Shown here piece by piece: positions 59,601 through 64,000 of a stretch of DNA of 64,000 nt (its first letter is position 1; each line of letters starts with the position of its first letter). This DNA is from Acanthosepion pharaonis. Lineage: Eukaryota > Mollusca > Cephalopoda > Sepiida > Sepiidae. The translations under genes and the position numbers were made by a program. The notes below the pieces were generated by a model. It saw only the letters and a program-made list of their open reading frames with translations. It did not search any database and was not told where the DNA came from. The stretch spans positions 1,726,501 to 1,790,500 of the forward strand of contig CAHIKZ030005437.1 of assembly GCA_903632075.3 (NCBI GenBank), read 5' to 3'.

Positions 59601-60217
59601 ACTGAATATGGGAATGCAAAAATATTTAGTAACAGTTTTTTTGATAGGTTTAAATTTTTATACAAAATTGGAATTGTGATATTGTTAAAATTTATTGAGA
59701 ATTAAAAATAGCTATTAACTAATACTGTTTTAATATATATTTCATTTAATATAAAGACATTTTTATGAGTGTGTATAATGTATTTATATTGTGCTCATGA
59801 AAACAGAATATTGTAGAGTATTATACAAGGTGAAAAGTTGTAAGCCTAATCAAGAAGCATTTAAAAAAATTGTTTAGTCATTTGATCAGATTTTAGGAAG
59901 TGGGTAAGATTGGGATCTTTTTAGCACCATCTTGCACATAAGAAGATTAAAAAAATAAGAAAATGAAAAAATAAAGACGTTTATGGTATAATTTAGTATG
60001 AGTTGAATGTAAATTGAATTAATTAAAATATGGAAATGTTTAATAAGTTGTGACTTGCCTAAATTGTTACACTGATTTTTGATTTATGCTGTCTCATTAT
60101 GTTGCTTTGACCTCTTATAAATTTCCTTTTTTTTTTGTTTCCAGACAAACAGGTTTGAGTGCCTCCAGGTTTGCTTCTAACTCTCAAGCTACAACTTTCA
60201 AGAGTGGCAACAGATGA
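24876..60217 (+). CDS. TPGS2: TPGS2, tubulin polyglutamylase complex subunit 2 (complete, nine exons)
   Basis: This is a non-catalytic subunit of the TPGC complex that adds glutamate side chains to tubulin on ciliary, neuronal and other stable microtubules. Coding exons are 24876-24939, 27337-27416, 39933-40020, 44557-44694, 52107-52208, 53549-53712, 58518-58681, 59146-59205 and 60145-60217. All introns are GT-AG and the phases agree throughout. The total is 933 nt, 310 residues plus TGA; human TPGS2 has 300. Diagnostic blocks include LPNDLKNFYLCCNGMKLTWS, TEIWFLDRSLRWHFL, LGLPQWQYIFTDIG and KQWFNLY, matching human MPEDVKNFYLMTNGFHMTWS, TEIWFLDRALYWHFL, LGLPQWQYAF and KQWFSMY. The middle holds an acidic Ser/Asp run (SDSESDDDSQ), and the tail is Lys-rich and low in complexity. 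Introns reach 12.5 kb and are filled with transposons. No frame damage is seen, so the gene looks functional. Confidence 0.96.
25307..25343. repeat. Perfect palindrome, 18 bp arms, 1 nt spacer
   Basis: AATATTTGTCCTTAAAAG, one G, then its exact reverse complement. Confidence 0.95.
26086..26209 (+). mobile_element. Short non-autonomous Tigger-family element (MITE)
   Basis: It ends CTCTTATATCCGGGTTACAC and TG followed by TA, the same terminus as the 22.2 kb element. It also carries the inner inverted motif CCCGGATATAAGAGA and the TAGACCAAACC segment. Its left end is a decayed version (AATCCGGATAAGAGATTTTC) of the other terminus. It is about 124 bp with no frame, and is probably mobilised in trans. 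Confidence 0.8.
27337..27416 (+). CDS. TPGS2: TPGS2 coding exon 2
   Basis: This 80 nt exon lies between TTTTTTCCAG and GTAAGT. It encodes SKIGICNVKLQQRPPVTIDD and then LLSWEQ, ending in phase 0. The block matches human VTEVTIIEKPPAERHMISSWEQ in spacing and in the SWEQ end. Confidence 0.92.
27890..28450 (-). pseudogene. Decayed mariner transposase, internally deleted
   Basis: On the minus strand the right part gives GNDSVSLAQIKYWCQSFKHD and WESVQSNSHSGSIPMS, a damaged mariner N-terminal domain. The left part gives FSQS-KSPLKGKRFQTI, from the C-terminal end (family FPKLKSPLKGKRF). The catalytic middle is missing. It lies in TPGS2 intron 2. Confidence 0.65.
29278..29401 (-). repeat. 3' LTR of the gypsy element (124 bp)
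   Basis: On the plus strand it starts TGTTGTATTGTTCTATAACA and ends ATTACA, giving TG...CA ends. A purine-rich CAAGGAAG tract abuts it on the element side. The same start appears at 34308. Confidence 0.65.
29547..30106 (-). pseudogene. Gypsy integrase (zinc-binding and core domains, broken)
   Basis: At 30106-29924 a frame gives the H2C2 zinc-binding domain (HDDVHCGIMAMQRRLKLEAW, then HKCPKCAEIK). At 29774-29547 a second frame gives the catalytic core end (NGVPKILVSNKSEF, then LPYCPQCNGIVERIVQTVK). In the family the Asp and Glu of the core lie in SDNG and in NG-ERxxxTLK. Here SNKSEF replaces the usual SDNGxEF, so the catalytic Asp is lost. Confidence 0.75.
30290..31050 (-). pseudogene. Gypsy reverse transcriptase (C-terminal half) and RNase H, broken
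   Basis: The minus strand gives YQNDI (a decayed YxDD box, with Asn for the first Asp), then NFYNRYLPKYSNLIEPFAEL, KLKWTQRKILAFKDLKRILT and PIVKIFDPRKEVLLTMDASE. An RNase H start, HPIMYLSRRLTEADS, follows. Frames shift between blocks. Confidence 0.75.
31051..33190. other. Unidentified block inside the gypsy element
   Basis: It separates protease from reverse transcriptase of the gypsy element and has different composition, with long T runs and ordinary-looking AT-rich sequence. A 106-codon plus-strand frame at 32802-33122 resembles nothing I know. Because part of reverse transcriptase is missing, this is a replacement or a deletion plus insertion rather than a clean insertion. No terminal repeats could be fixed. 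Confidence 0.4.
33191..34260 (-). pseudogene. Gypsy gag and aspartic protease (broken)
   Basis: The minus strand gives gag-like VERTKFLSIKQKQDESIM, RLREASRFCEFEKLTTQELT and IEDMADTKYKILEQLQ. The protease follows with MLMDTGSEVTLIPRNFWEQM, the DTG active-site loop, and later GLLGIDVLKSGYIEIN. Stops interrupt it, and no complete gag zinc knuckle is seen. Confidence 0.65.
34890..36480 (-). pseudogene. Tx1/L1-type LINE reverse transcriptase fragment (broken)
   Basis: The minus strand gives NYQPLMMLNTELKILAKVLA, GYLQAVLSSLIGPKQTYVV, then INLDQ-KAFNRVDH (first Asp box). The sequence jumps over the YADD region to LKGRVEECACHIYLILLYQL and LLFSFLWGGKTPNV. A zinc-binding end follows (CVRCDKAVETIGHAFFHCRV). 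Order and motifs match the Tx1 LINE ORF2 common in cephalopods. Stops and an internal deletion of about 150 codons make it inactive. Confidence 0.75.
36822..37145 (+). repeat. Possible Tc1-like element remnant
   Basis: It begins CAGTGTTGGACAAAAGTACT, which resembles termini of Tc1-type elements, followed by decayed sequence with no lasting frame. The other end was not found. Confidence 0.3.
37950..38096. repeat. 36 bp minisatellite, about four copies
   Basis: Units run GTAGACACA... to ...GAGTCAAAAAG with a period of 36 bp and visible divergence. Because 36 is a multiple of 3, both strands show chance open frames with a 12-residue repeat. I do not treat those as genes. Confidence 0.85.
38441..39100. 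mobile_element. Foldback element with long inverted arms
   Basis: The left arm (about 38441-38640) contains GTGAATTTATACATTTGTTT and TTCTTGAGAATTTACAACAA. The right arm (about 38925-39100) carries their complements, with CTCAAGAACAAAAAAAATGT and ATAAATTCACTTTCATG. The outer ends are GTGCCCAG and, complemented, CGCCCACA. The centre is AT-rich and non-coding. Confidence 0.75.
39933..40020 (+). CDS. TPGS2: TPGS2 coding exon 3
   Basis: This 88 nt exon lies between CTTGCAG and GTAAGT and ends in phase 1. It encodes KNSCLLPNDLKNFYLCCNGM and then KLTWSVKMD, the most conserved N-terminal block of the family (human KNNCVMPEDVKNFYLMTNG and TWSVKLD). A 12.5 kb intron precedes it. Confidence 0.95.
40048..41075. 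mobile_element. Second copy of the foldback family
   Basis: The right arm is clear: AAAATGTATAAATTCACTTT at 40907-40926, then AATAGCGGTGTCAAGG and ACATCCTTTTGACATCC. The left arm (CATGCCCACAAGAAAATG, then TCCTTTGGCAATGTTTC) is more decayed. It begins about 28 bp after TPGS2 exon 3. Confidence 0.55.
41155..42742 (+). repeat. AT-rich interspersed repeat, copy E (with insertion)
   Basis: The ends are AGTACCTCCAAAG on the left and TTTGGAGGTATCTA on the right. The internal blocks are those of copies A and C. Sequence at about 41290-41880 is foreign to the family and includes a SINE. Confidence 0.6.
41530..41880 (+). repeat. tRNA-derived SINE inserted in repeat copy E
   Basis: It has a pol III A-box-like TGGCACAGTGGATAAAGGCG and, 40 bp on, a B-box-like GAGTACAATACCC. 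The body ACCTGAAGAAGGCCGGAGCG and TACAACGGCCGAAACGTTGT follows, with a tail of AATAATGTAAATAATG repeats. It is the best-preserved copy in the window and can serve as the local reference. Confidence 0.75.
43372..44503 (-). pseudogene. Full-length but decayed mariner element
   Basis: The terminal repeats are CGGTGCTGAAAAATTCTTGG on the left and, complemented, GAGTGCTGAAAAGTTCTTGG on the right. On the minus strand the transposase gives EPQAVIKSLFLQKKPPKEIY and MIQTLSDKCLSYSTVKKLY. Later it gives NNASAHRSSKTMKVLKNLEF, where the family has DNA(P/S)xH, then SSDYFFFEVLN. Many stops and shifts are present. Confidence 0.8.
44557..44694 (+). CDS. TPGS2: TPGS2 coding exon 4
   Basis: This 138 nt exon follows ATCAACAG and is closed by GTAATG. 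It reads SSTVLPLGLIYLHSLNQIKQ, then an acidic stretch ending DSESDDDSQ. IIPLGSMAINSISKL is the human counterpart. The right end of a mariner relic lies about 50 bp upstream of the acceptor. Confidence 0.9.
44695..45660. other. TPGS2 intron 4, left part
   Basis: AT-rich intron with short chance frames; nothing recognised. Confidence 0.5.
46120..46312 (-). pseudogene. LINE 3' fragment, same family as at 7 kb
   Basis: On the minus strand it reads WMAEQG-like and RKxWRAMIAYVLN-like pieces in broken frames (plus strand GATCATGGCCCTCCACATCT). It matches the end of the 6.9-7.7 kb fragment (CTGTTCTGCCATCCATTTGC against CTGTTCTGCCATCCATTTAC). Confidence 0.55.
46500..47250 (-). pseudogene. Possible hAT-like transposase relic
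   Basis: The minus strand gives short unconnected pieces: KINKAMNAFKKFIESKR, then IIALSSIETERIFNN followed by PTHQF. The SSIETERIF piece resembles the SxxxCER-FS block of hAT-type dimerisation regions. The similarity is weak and the sequence is full of stops. Confidence 0.3.
47290..47830. repeat. Inverted pair of old SINE copies
   Basis: On the minus strand near 47340 the block ACTGAAGAAGGCTGGAGGGA and CAAAATTGTTAAAG is the SINE body. A plus copy follows with a tRNA-like head near 47540-47580 (GTGAGTTCAATCC, a good B box) and the tail AAATGTAAATAATATAA near 47810. This repeats the head-to-head arrangement seen at 5.7-6.2 kb. Confidence 0.5.
48735..48756. repeat. (AC)n microsatellite
   Basis: About eleven AC units in TPGS2 intron 4. 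Confidence 0.9.
49704..49742. repeat. (TTA)n microsatellite
   Basis: A trinucleotide run (GTT/ATT units) just left of the second gypsy LTR. Confidence 0.85.
49753..49875 (-). repeat. 3' LTR (about 123 bp)
   Basis: It shares the blocks GACAATACATATTTGC, CAGTAAACTTCAATAAACTC and TTCTCCTGAATAAATGTG with the LTR at 51561, with about one difference in ten. Confidence 0.8.
49866..51480 (-). pseudogene. Gypsy gag-pol remnants between the LTRs
   Basis: From right to left on the minus strand: gag-like DKLHNLTKYVSAQVYGYFVN and VLTILDRIYIKKKNEMVSRH; then RT/RNase H AEKAFSMLKRGIAKAAITMP and DYTLPLVVETDVSE; then integrase pieces FTVLTPTRS-KPCNPMKKL, YIHPNRGISFMSE and YNPQ-type residues in broken frames. 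At 50063-49866 a frame ends HAPGNTPWPHKGCLLDSVTS, resembling a pol C-terminus. Most of reverse transcriptase and protease is deleted. Confidence 0.7.
51561..51685 (-). repeat. 5' LTR (about 120 bp)
   Basis: Partner of the LTR at 49753. The match is clear through ATTCATTAATG at 51672 and is lost after it, so the outer end is approximate. Confidence 0.75.
51960..52075 (+). repeat. Degenerate SINE tail next to TPGS2 exon 5
   Basis: GAAGACGGTCAGAGAATGCA and CCAGCTGAAACATTGTGGT match the SINE body with decay. It ends about 30 bp before exon 5 and may supply part of the branch-point region. Confidence 0.45.
52107..52208 (+). CDS. TPGS2: TPGS2 coding exon 5
   Basis: This 102 nt exon lies between TTTTTAG and GTAAGA, phase 1 at both ends. 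It encodes GPNQPSFHPSCRIFELDPCE and then ELGKVCLVFRDCHL. Human has VIFELDSCNGSGKVCLVYK in the same place. Confidence 0.92.
52312..52480. other. Pyrimidine-rich tract in TPGS2 intron 5
   Basis: Repeated TTTTCTTCTCT-like units over about 150 bp. No coding signal. Confidence 0.6.
53549..53712 (+). CDS. TPGS2: TPGS2 coding exon 6
   Basis: This 164 nt exon has an acceptor CTTTTTAG. It encodes KTEIWFLDRSLRWHFLVPTF, TSYYRLMLLYLGLPQWQYIF and TDIGLSMQVK. Two donors six bases apart are present: GTTAAG after ATGCAG, and the stronger GTAAGT after GTTAAG. Human protein (QAKQWF) favours the second, which is used here. Confidence 0.94.
53713..55540. other. TPGS2 intron 6, left part
   Basis: AT-rich. A 101-codon plus-strand frame at 54070-54375 has no recognisable domain and intron-like composition, so I do not call it a gene. 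Confidence 0.5.
55545..56205 (+). pseudogene. Penelope-like element 3' fragment with GIY-YIG domain
   Basis: The plus strand gives FSVIIGIYLRAFRICSPQFL, typical of the region before the endonuclease in Penelope-like elements. It then gives RIYKIDCTKCSIVYIDKTSR, the GIY-YIG core with the CxxC pair, where the family has VYxIxCxxCxxxYIGxTxR. Here Asp replaces the Gly of YIG. Stops and shifts follow (KKTI-stop-DILHNNTGSS). The first part of the element is missing. Confidence 0.7.
56230..58150 (+). other. Unclassified GC-richer block, LTR-like in places
   Basis: From about 56.3 to 58.1 kb composition is clearly less AT-rich than the rest of the intron. It contains a TATA-like CATATAAATGG near 57580 and a GGTATCGGGAACAACC segment near 57865 that could be a primer-binding site. 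Short open frames run on both strands (for example 57068-57259 and minus 58118-57780). A long LTR plus leader of a retrotransposon would explain this, but I found no second LTR and no pol domain. Confidence 0.35.
58518..58681 (+). CDS. TPGS2: TPGS2 coding exon 7
   Basis: This 164 nt exon follows ATAAACAG and starts QWFNLYVPSRVQMEETYNRL. It ends NQLDVQKVFKGKGDK in phase 2 before GTAATT. If this donor is not used, the frame meets TAA at once (AAG TAA), giving a protein that ends GDKK. The human protein has NKLDPSKVFKSKNK here. Confidence 0.93.
59146..59205 (+). CDS. TPGS2: TPGS2 coding exon 8 (60 nt)
   Basis: This short basic exon lies between CTTTAAG and GTATTA, phase 2 at both ends. It encodes KPPLPQQVNQTIKKKTAQS. 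The family tail is variable, so support comes from phase agreement and from Lys/Pro composition like that of the human tail. Confidence 0.8.
60145..60217 (+). CDS. TPGS2: TPGS2 coding exon 9 with stop codon
   Basis: The acceptor TTTCCAG is followed by RQTGLSASRFASNSQATTFK, SGNR and TGA at 60215-60217. The Ser/Thr/Gly-rich tail ending resembles human, which also ends in a Ser/Gly-rich run with NPTRK. The first AATAAA-type signal I see downstream is near 60493, inside or next to a LINE 3' end. Confidence 0.82.
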
Positions 60218-60303
60218 TTTATTTTGAAAAATATTTGTTTCATTAATTTATTCCTTAATTTATTATATAATAAGCCAATTACACAAATCTTGGGAATACA
60301 CAA

Positions 60304-60340
60304 TGGGGTGTTGAAAAGTTCTTGGTCCATCCTACATCCT
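60304..60340 (+). repeat. Mariner-type terminal repeat remnant
   Basis: GGGTGTTGAAAAGTTCTTGG repeats the terminus of the 43.4 kb mariner. No transposase follows. Confidence 0.5.
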
Positions 60341-60539
60341 AAAATTTGAATTTTGTGAGGAGAGCTTCTTGATCAGGTCAACACCTCATACATCTATATT
60401 CAATATCATGTATATATTCATATTTTCAACATTCCATCACATGTATATGTTAAAAACACCATGGTAATAATACTTGTGTTAAACAGAAGAATAATAAAAG
60501 ATACATACATTGATAAATATATTCATTTTTTTTAATTCC

Positions 60540-62190
60540 TAATGTTAACTCTATACAAGACCCAAGGTAGAAGGTTACCAAAGGCAGTTGCTGTGAGAGC
60601 ATTAAGAGTAAGGAGTGCAGTTTATGTAGATCTGTGTGAAAGATAATGGTTAAACCTAAACTTGAAGAGATTAAGATTGTAGTAGTCGGAAAAGCATCCT
60701 CTTGGAATTCTGTTCCACAAAGCTACTGTTCTTGGGAAGAAGCTATTTGAATGTAAATTACACCTTACTAAAGGAATAGGAAGGGAATTAGTGTAGTTTG
60801 CCTCAATGTATGCAGCATGGCTGGTCTTAGCTAGGAAGGATAGAGTTGGAATGTAGTTTGAACATTTTCATGAAAATAGTGATAGAGTAGTGAGAGGCAT
60901 TCAATGTTTCGTCTGTAGGAAAGGGGTTGTAAGGTGGAAAACACTTCATCACCCAAAAGGATGCAATAGACATTTTTGGACTCAATATTGTAAAGTGACG
61001 TCTGGGCAGCTCCAGCTCGGATATGGCAGCAGTACTTCATATTCAGCTTCTGGCTCTTGTAAAGGTAGAGTATAGTAGGAGGAGTCAAGTACTTACTGGA
61101 GTGGTATAGGTTACCAACTATTTTTCTAGCATCTTTAGAAATGGATCATATGTACAAGTTTCATTTGTGATCTGGGGAGAGCTTAAGTCCCATTAGGCAT
61201 TCAAGTTTTGAGGCCTTCTTGAGGGAACACCCGTCCATTGCAATAGACAGAAATTTAGGGGCTGCTTGATGATGATGGAACATTACAAGTTTGGTTTTTG
61301 AGATATTGAAAGTGACTAACCAGTTTATCCACCATTGAATTGTTAAAGCTAGGTCAGACAAGATTTTTGAGAGGTACACCCATATTTTGGAGGTATCATC
61401 TGCATAGATACTCAAGAGATTGGATTATGCTCCAATTTCTTGATCATTAACATAAAGCAAGAAGAGGGTTGGACTGAGAAGTGAACCTTAGAAAATGCCT
61501 GCATTGATTTCATGGGCCTCGGATGACTGTTCATTACCTACTACCTTCATGGTTAGCAATGACTGGTAATTCTAGTGATTCCATAACTGGAGAGCTCATG
61601 TAGCAACCCTTTTTACCACATCTTGTCAAAAGCCTTTGATATATCTAATGCAGTCATCCTCATGATGTGTCTATTGTCTAATGCCTTGCTGATTCTCTGA
61701 GTAATGACAGTTGGATATCAGCAGTGGATTGAGCAGGTCAAAATCCATATTGTTTGCTAATGAAAAGGTTGTCACTGTTGAAGTGTTTGACAATTTTCTT
61801 GTTGATTATAGCCAAAAGATTTTGCTACTGACACTGAGAAGGCTCACCAGATCTCTGGCATGCATTATCATTACTTGAAGGTGTTCTTTCTGGTATTGAA
61901 TTTGAGCTGTGAACGAACACTGACCTGCATTCTTGAAAACTGAGAATATGCTTGACACCCATAACCTTGGGGAGAATATTTCCCCTTTAGGTGATGGCTG
62001 AACAATTTTGATAGGACAAGATAATTCAATGCTAATATTTGTAAGGACAACCACTGGGATTTTATCTGGACTGGTAGCCTTCTTAGAGTCAAGTCTTTTG
62101 ATAAGTCTTAAGACTTCCCAGGCATTGGTAGAAGTATTACTAAGTTTGTGCTGTTTTGAGGTGGGGGTGGTGGTGATAGCATTTGTCATC
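60540..62190 (-). pseudogene. Jockey/CR1-like LINE reverse transcriptase (broken)
   Basis: From right to left on the minus strand: KRLDSKKATSPDKIPVVVLT and VSSIFSVFKNAGQCS (fingers); then LLSIYADDTSKIWV (the YADD catalytic box, intact); NISKTKLVMFHHHQAAPKFL; TPPTILYLYKSQ; and CFSDYYNLNLFKFRLNHYLS at the 3' end near 60.65 kb. The order is that of a jockey-superfamily ORF2. Frame shifts and stops are frequent. It lies downstream of TPGS2 in opposite orientation. Confidence 0.8.
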
Positions 62191-62789
62191 TAATATAAAG
62201 CTAGAGTTAGATATCTTTGTGAAGTGCTTTGCATTTGTATTGTAGTGTTACTGACTCATGGTAAATAGTAGGCACTCAACTACCTAATGGGTAATGGCCG
62301 TAGCTATTTATAGTCTTTATGACTTCATATGTAAATGAATCACTTCATTTCCCTGTACAGAAGAGGTTTTCTCCTTATTAACCCTGGTACTTCTGGGAGC
62401 TTTTGTCTCCTCACTATCTTCCTCCCTCACCCTAAGAGATTGTCTCGATATAGGAGATCTTGATCTTTTTTCATAGAAGTGTTCCTCCAATGATTGTTCT
62501 TGTGCATCTTCAGAATCTACATTATTCTTGATTTCACTGTCTACTTCTTCCTGCTTTACATGACACTTTTGCCTTCATTACTTTCAGGTTTGGTTTGGTT
62601 TGTTTTGTTTTACAGCATATCAACCTCAATGGGTTATTTAATACTGACAAGTGTTTTGCAATAGATTCATATGCATAGAATATATATTCTTTCTAATGAA
62701 ACGGTTTGGAAATCAGTTTTCATTGATATACTTTTGTAAAGAGGGTTGTCAAGTCTGCTTTCATTGATGTATTCTTTTTAGATACACGG

Positions 62790-64000
62790 TTTGTAGAGAA
62801 ATTGATTTTAACATTCTCATTTAGTTTATAATTTTTTGTAGAGTCTTACTGTTTTGAGAAATTATATTATTTCATCCACATTTACTTTCTTGAACAGCTC
62901 ATACATATTGTTTATATTATAATATTTTTGTCTTTAGAGAGCAACATCTGAGCACTCAGTTAATATATGTTTAATAATATATGCTGTTTTACATGCTTGG
63001 CATACTGGTTGACCTTTGTTTAGTAAGTACAAGTGGGCTATTCTCATATGGCTAATGCATATGTGAGCCAGTACCACTTCTTCCTTACAAGATTTTCTGG
63101 GGGCTGACTTCCATTCTCCTAGATTGGCCAGAATTGCAAAGAGTTTATTGTGTGAGTTATCATCCCAGTACTGTTGCCATTCCTTTTTAATGTATTTATC
63201 AATAACCTCCTTAAAATCTGTGTATGGGATTTTGGTCCTTGTATCCAAATTCACATCTAAAGCCAACTTGACTGATAGATTTGCTTCATTATTACATTTA
63301 ACTCTGATATGGCTAGGAATACAGCTTATTTTGATGTCTTTATGCTTGTTAATAGTGCTCATTTTTTATAATATTTTCATAAGTGGATTGTTGGATTTTT
63401 TTTTCCTTCAAAGCCAATAGGACGGATAGTGAAATTGAATTTTTTGTTTACTCTCCGAGACAATGTTGAAATCTAGCTCAATTGCATAAACCTTTGCTGT
63501 GAAAATAGAGCTTCCTTTTGGGAGGGGCCCTTTTTTGGTAATATTTTGGCTCACTACTGCATATCCTATCATGTCCTCACATCATTTCTTGTATATTTGT
63601 GAGTGTGGTGCCTAACTCTTCATCAATGGATTTCATCCTGAGTGTGTAGGTTTGTATAGCATTATCTTTTTGTCAGAATAGATTGCAGTAATTCAATTCG
63701 AAAGTAATGCTATAAGCTGGGTTGGTTGGACATGATTTTATTTTTACATAGTACTGTAGTGCCAGTTTAGTGCACCGTAAATGTGAAGGTGTTTCATTAG
63801 CTTCTCTATATAAGCTCTCCATTGGGGATGACACTGTTAAGTACTAAGCTCCAAGTACTAATCTGAGACCTTGATGATAGGTTGCATTGAAAATTTTTAG
63901 GTATGACTTTCTGACCACCCCATATATGAAACTAGCTTAATCCTGTTTTGTGCAAAGTAGTGATCTGTATAATTTGATCAATGTTAGTCAATCTGTTCCA
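62790..64000 (-). pseudogene. RNase H-bearing LINE ORF2 C-terminal part (runs off the right edge)
   Basis: Right to left: the end of reverse transcriptase near 63.9-63.7 kb (HQGLRLVLGA-like and LALQYYVKIKS-like pieces in broken frames), SLSVLLAL near 63.4 kb, then an open frame at 63362-62934. That frame reads DIKISCIPSHIRVKCNNEAN, then YIKKEWQQYWDDNSHNKLFA and EEVVLAHICISHMRIAHLYL, with CxxC and HIxxxC residues at its end. SCIPSHIRVKCNNEAN is the RNase H motif (family WVPSHVGIKGNExAD), with the last Asp replaced. It is probably dead and of the I/LOA-like type. Confidence 0.75.

Noticed and set aside
1..64000. CRISPR arrays, operons, prokaryotic defence systems
   Set aside because: Introns, LINEs and SINEs show animal DNA. 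The tandem repeats seen are microsatellites and one minisatellite, without CRISPR spacing.

Overview
The window is animal nuclear DNA. It is AT-rich, has long introns with GT-AG splice sites, many microsatellites, and a dense load of decayed Class I and Class II transposons. Retroelement families of kinds familiar from octopus and squid genomes (Tx1-type, jockey-like and RNase H-bearing LINEs, Penelope-like elements, short-LTR Ty3/gypsy elements, and a tRNA-derived SINE) suggest a coleoid cephalopod, most likely an octopus. The organism assignment is inference; the gene calls rest on protein similarity recognised by eye.

Two conserved host genes sit head to head. On the minus strand, 1683-10184 carries six coding exons of DCAF12, the WD40 substrate receptor of a CUL4-DDB1 ubiquitin ligase. 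Its C-terminal exons lie beyond the left edge and its 5' exon was not located. On the plus strand, 24876-60217 carries all nine coding exons of TPGS2, subunit 2 of the tubulin polyglutamylase complex. The spliced frame closes exactly (933 nt, 310 aa, against 300 aa in human). The 14.7 kb between them holds no other host gene that I can support.

The rest is mobile or repeated DNA. DCAF12 introns hold a Tc1-like relic (about 180-936), an unexplained GC-rich island (1975-2215), an inverted SINE pair (5690-6235) and a LINE 3' fragment (6900-7690). The intergenic region holds several copies of an approximately 1.5 kb AT-rich repeat with shared ends (12.9-19.9 kb) and a 1250 bp Tigger/pogo-type transposon (22190-23439). 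That transposon encodes an intact 197-residue protein with the DNA-binding half but no catalytic core.

TPGS2 introns contain a short deletion derivative of the same Tigger family (26.1 kb), two mariner relics (27.9-28.45 and 43.37-44.5 kb), two short-LTR Ty3/gypsy elements (29278-34390 and 49753-51685), a Tx1-type LINE fragment (34.9-36.5 kb), a 36 bp minisatellite (37.95-38.1 kb), two foldback elements (38.44-39.1 and 40.05-41.08 kb), more SINEs, and a Penelope-like GIY-YIG fragment (55.5-56.2 kb). Downstream of TPGS2 lie a jockey/CR1-like LINE (60.5-62.2 kb) and an RNase H-bearing LINE cut by the right edge.

I found no CRISPR array, rRNA or tRNA gene, and no operon. The strongest candidate for something undescribed is the Tigger derivative with its intact catalytic-core-less protein and matching short elements, followed by the locally amplified repeat family.
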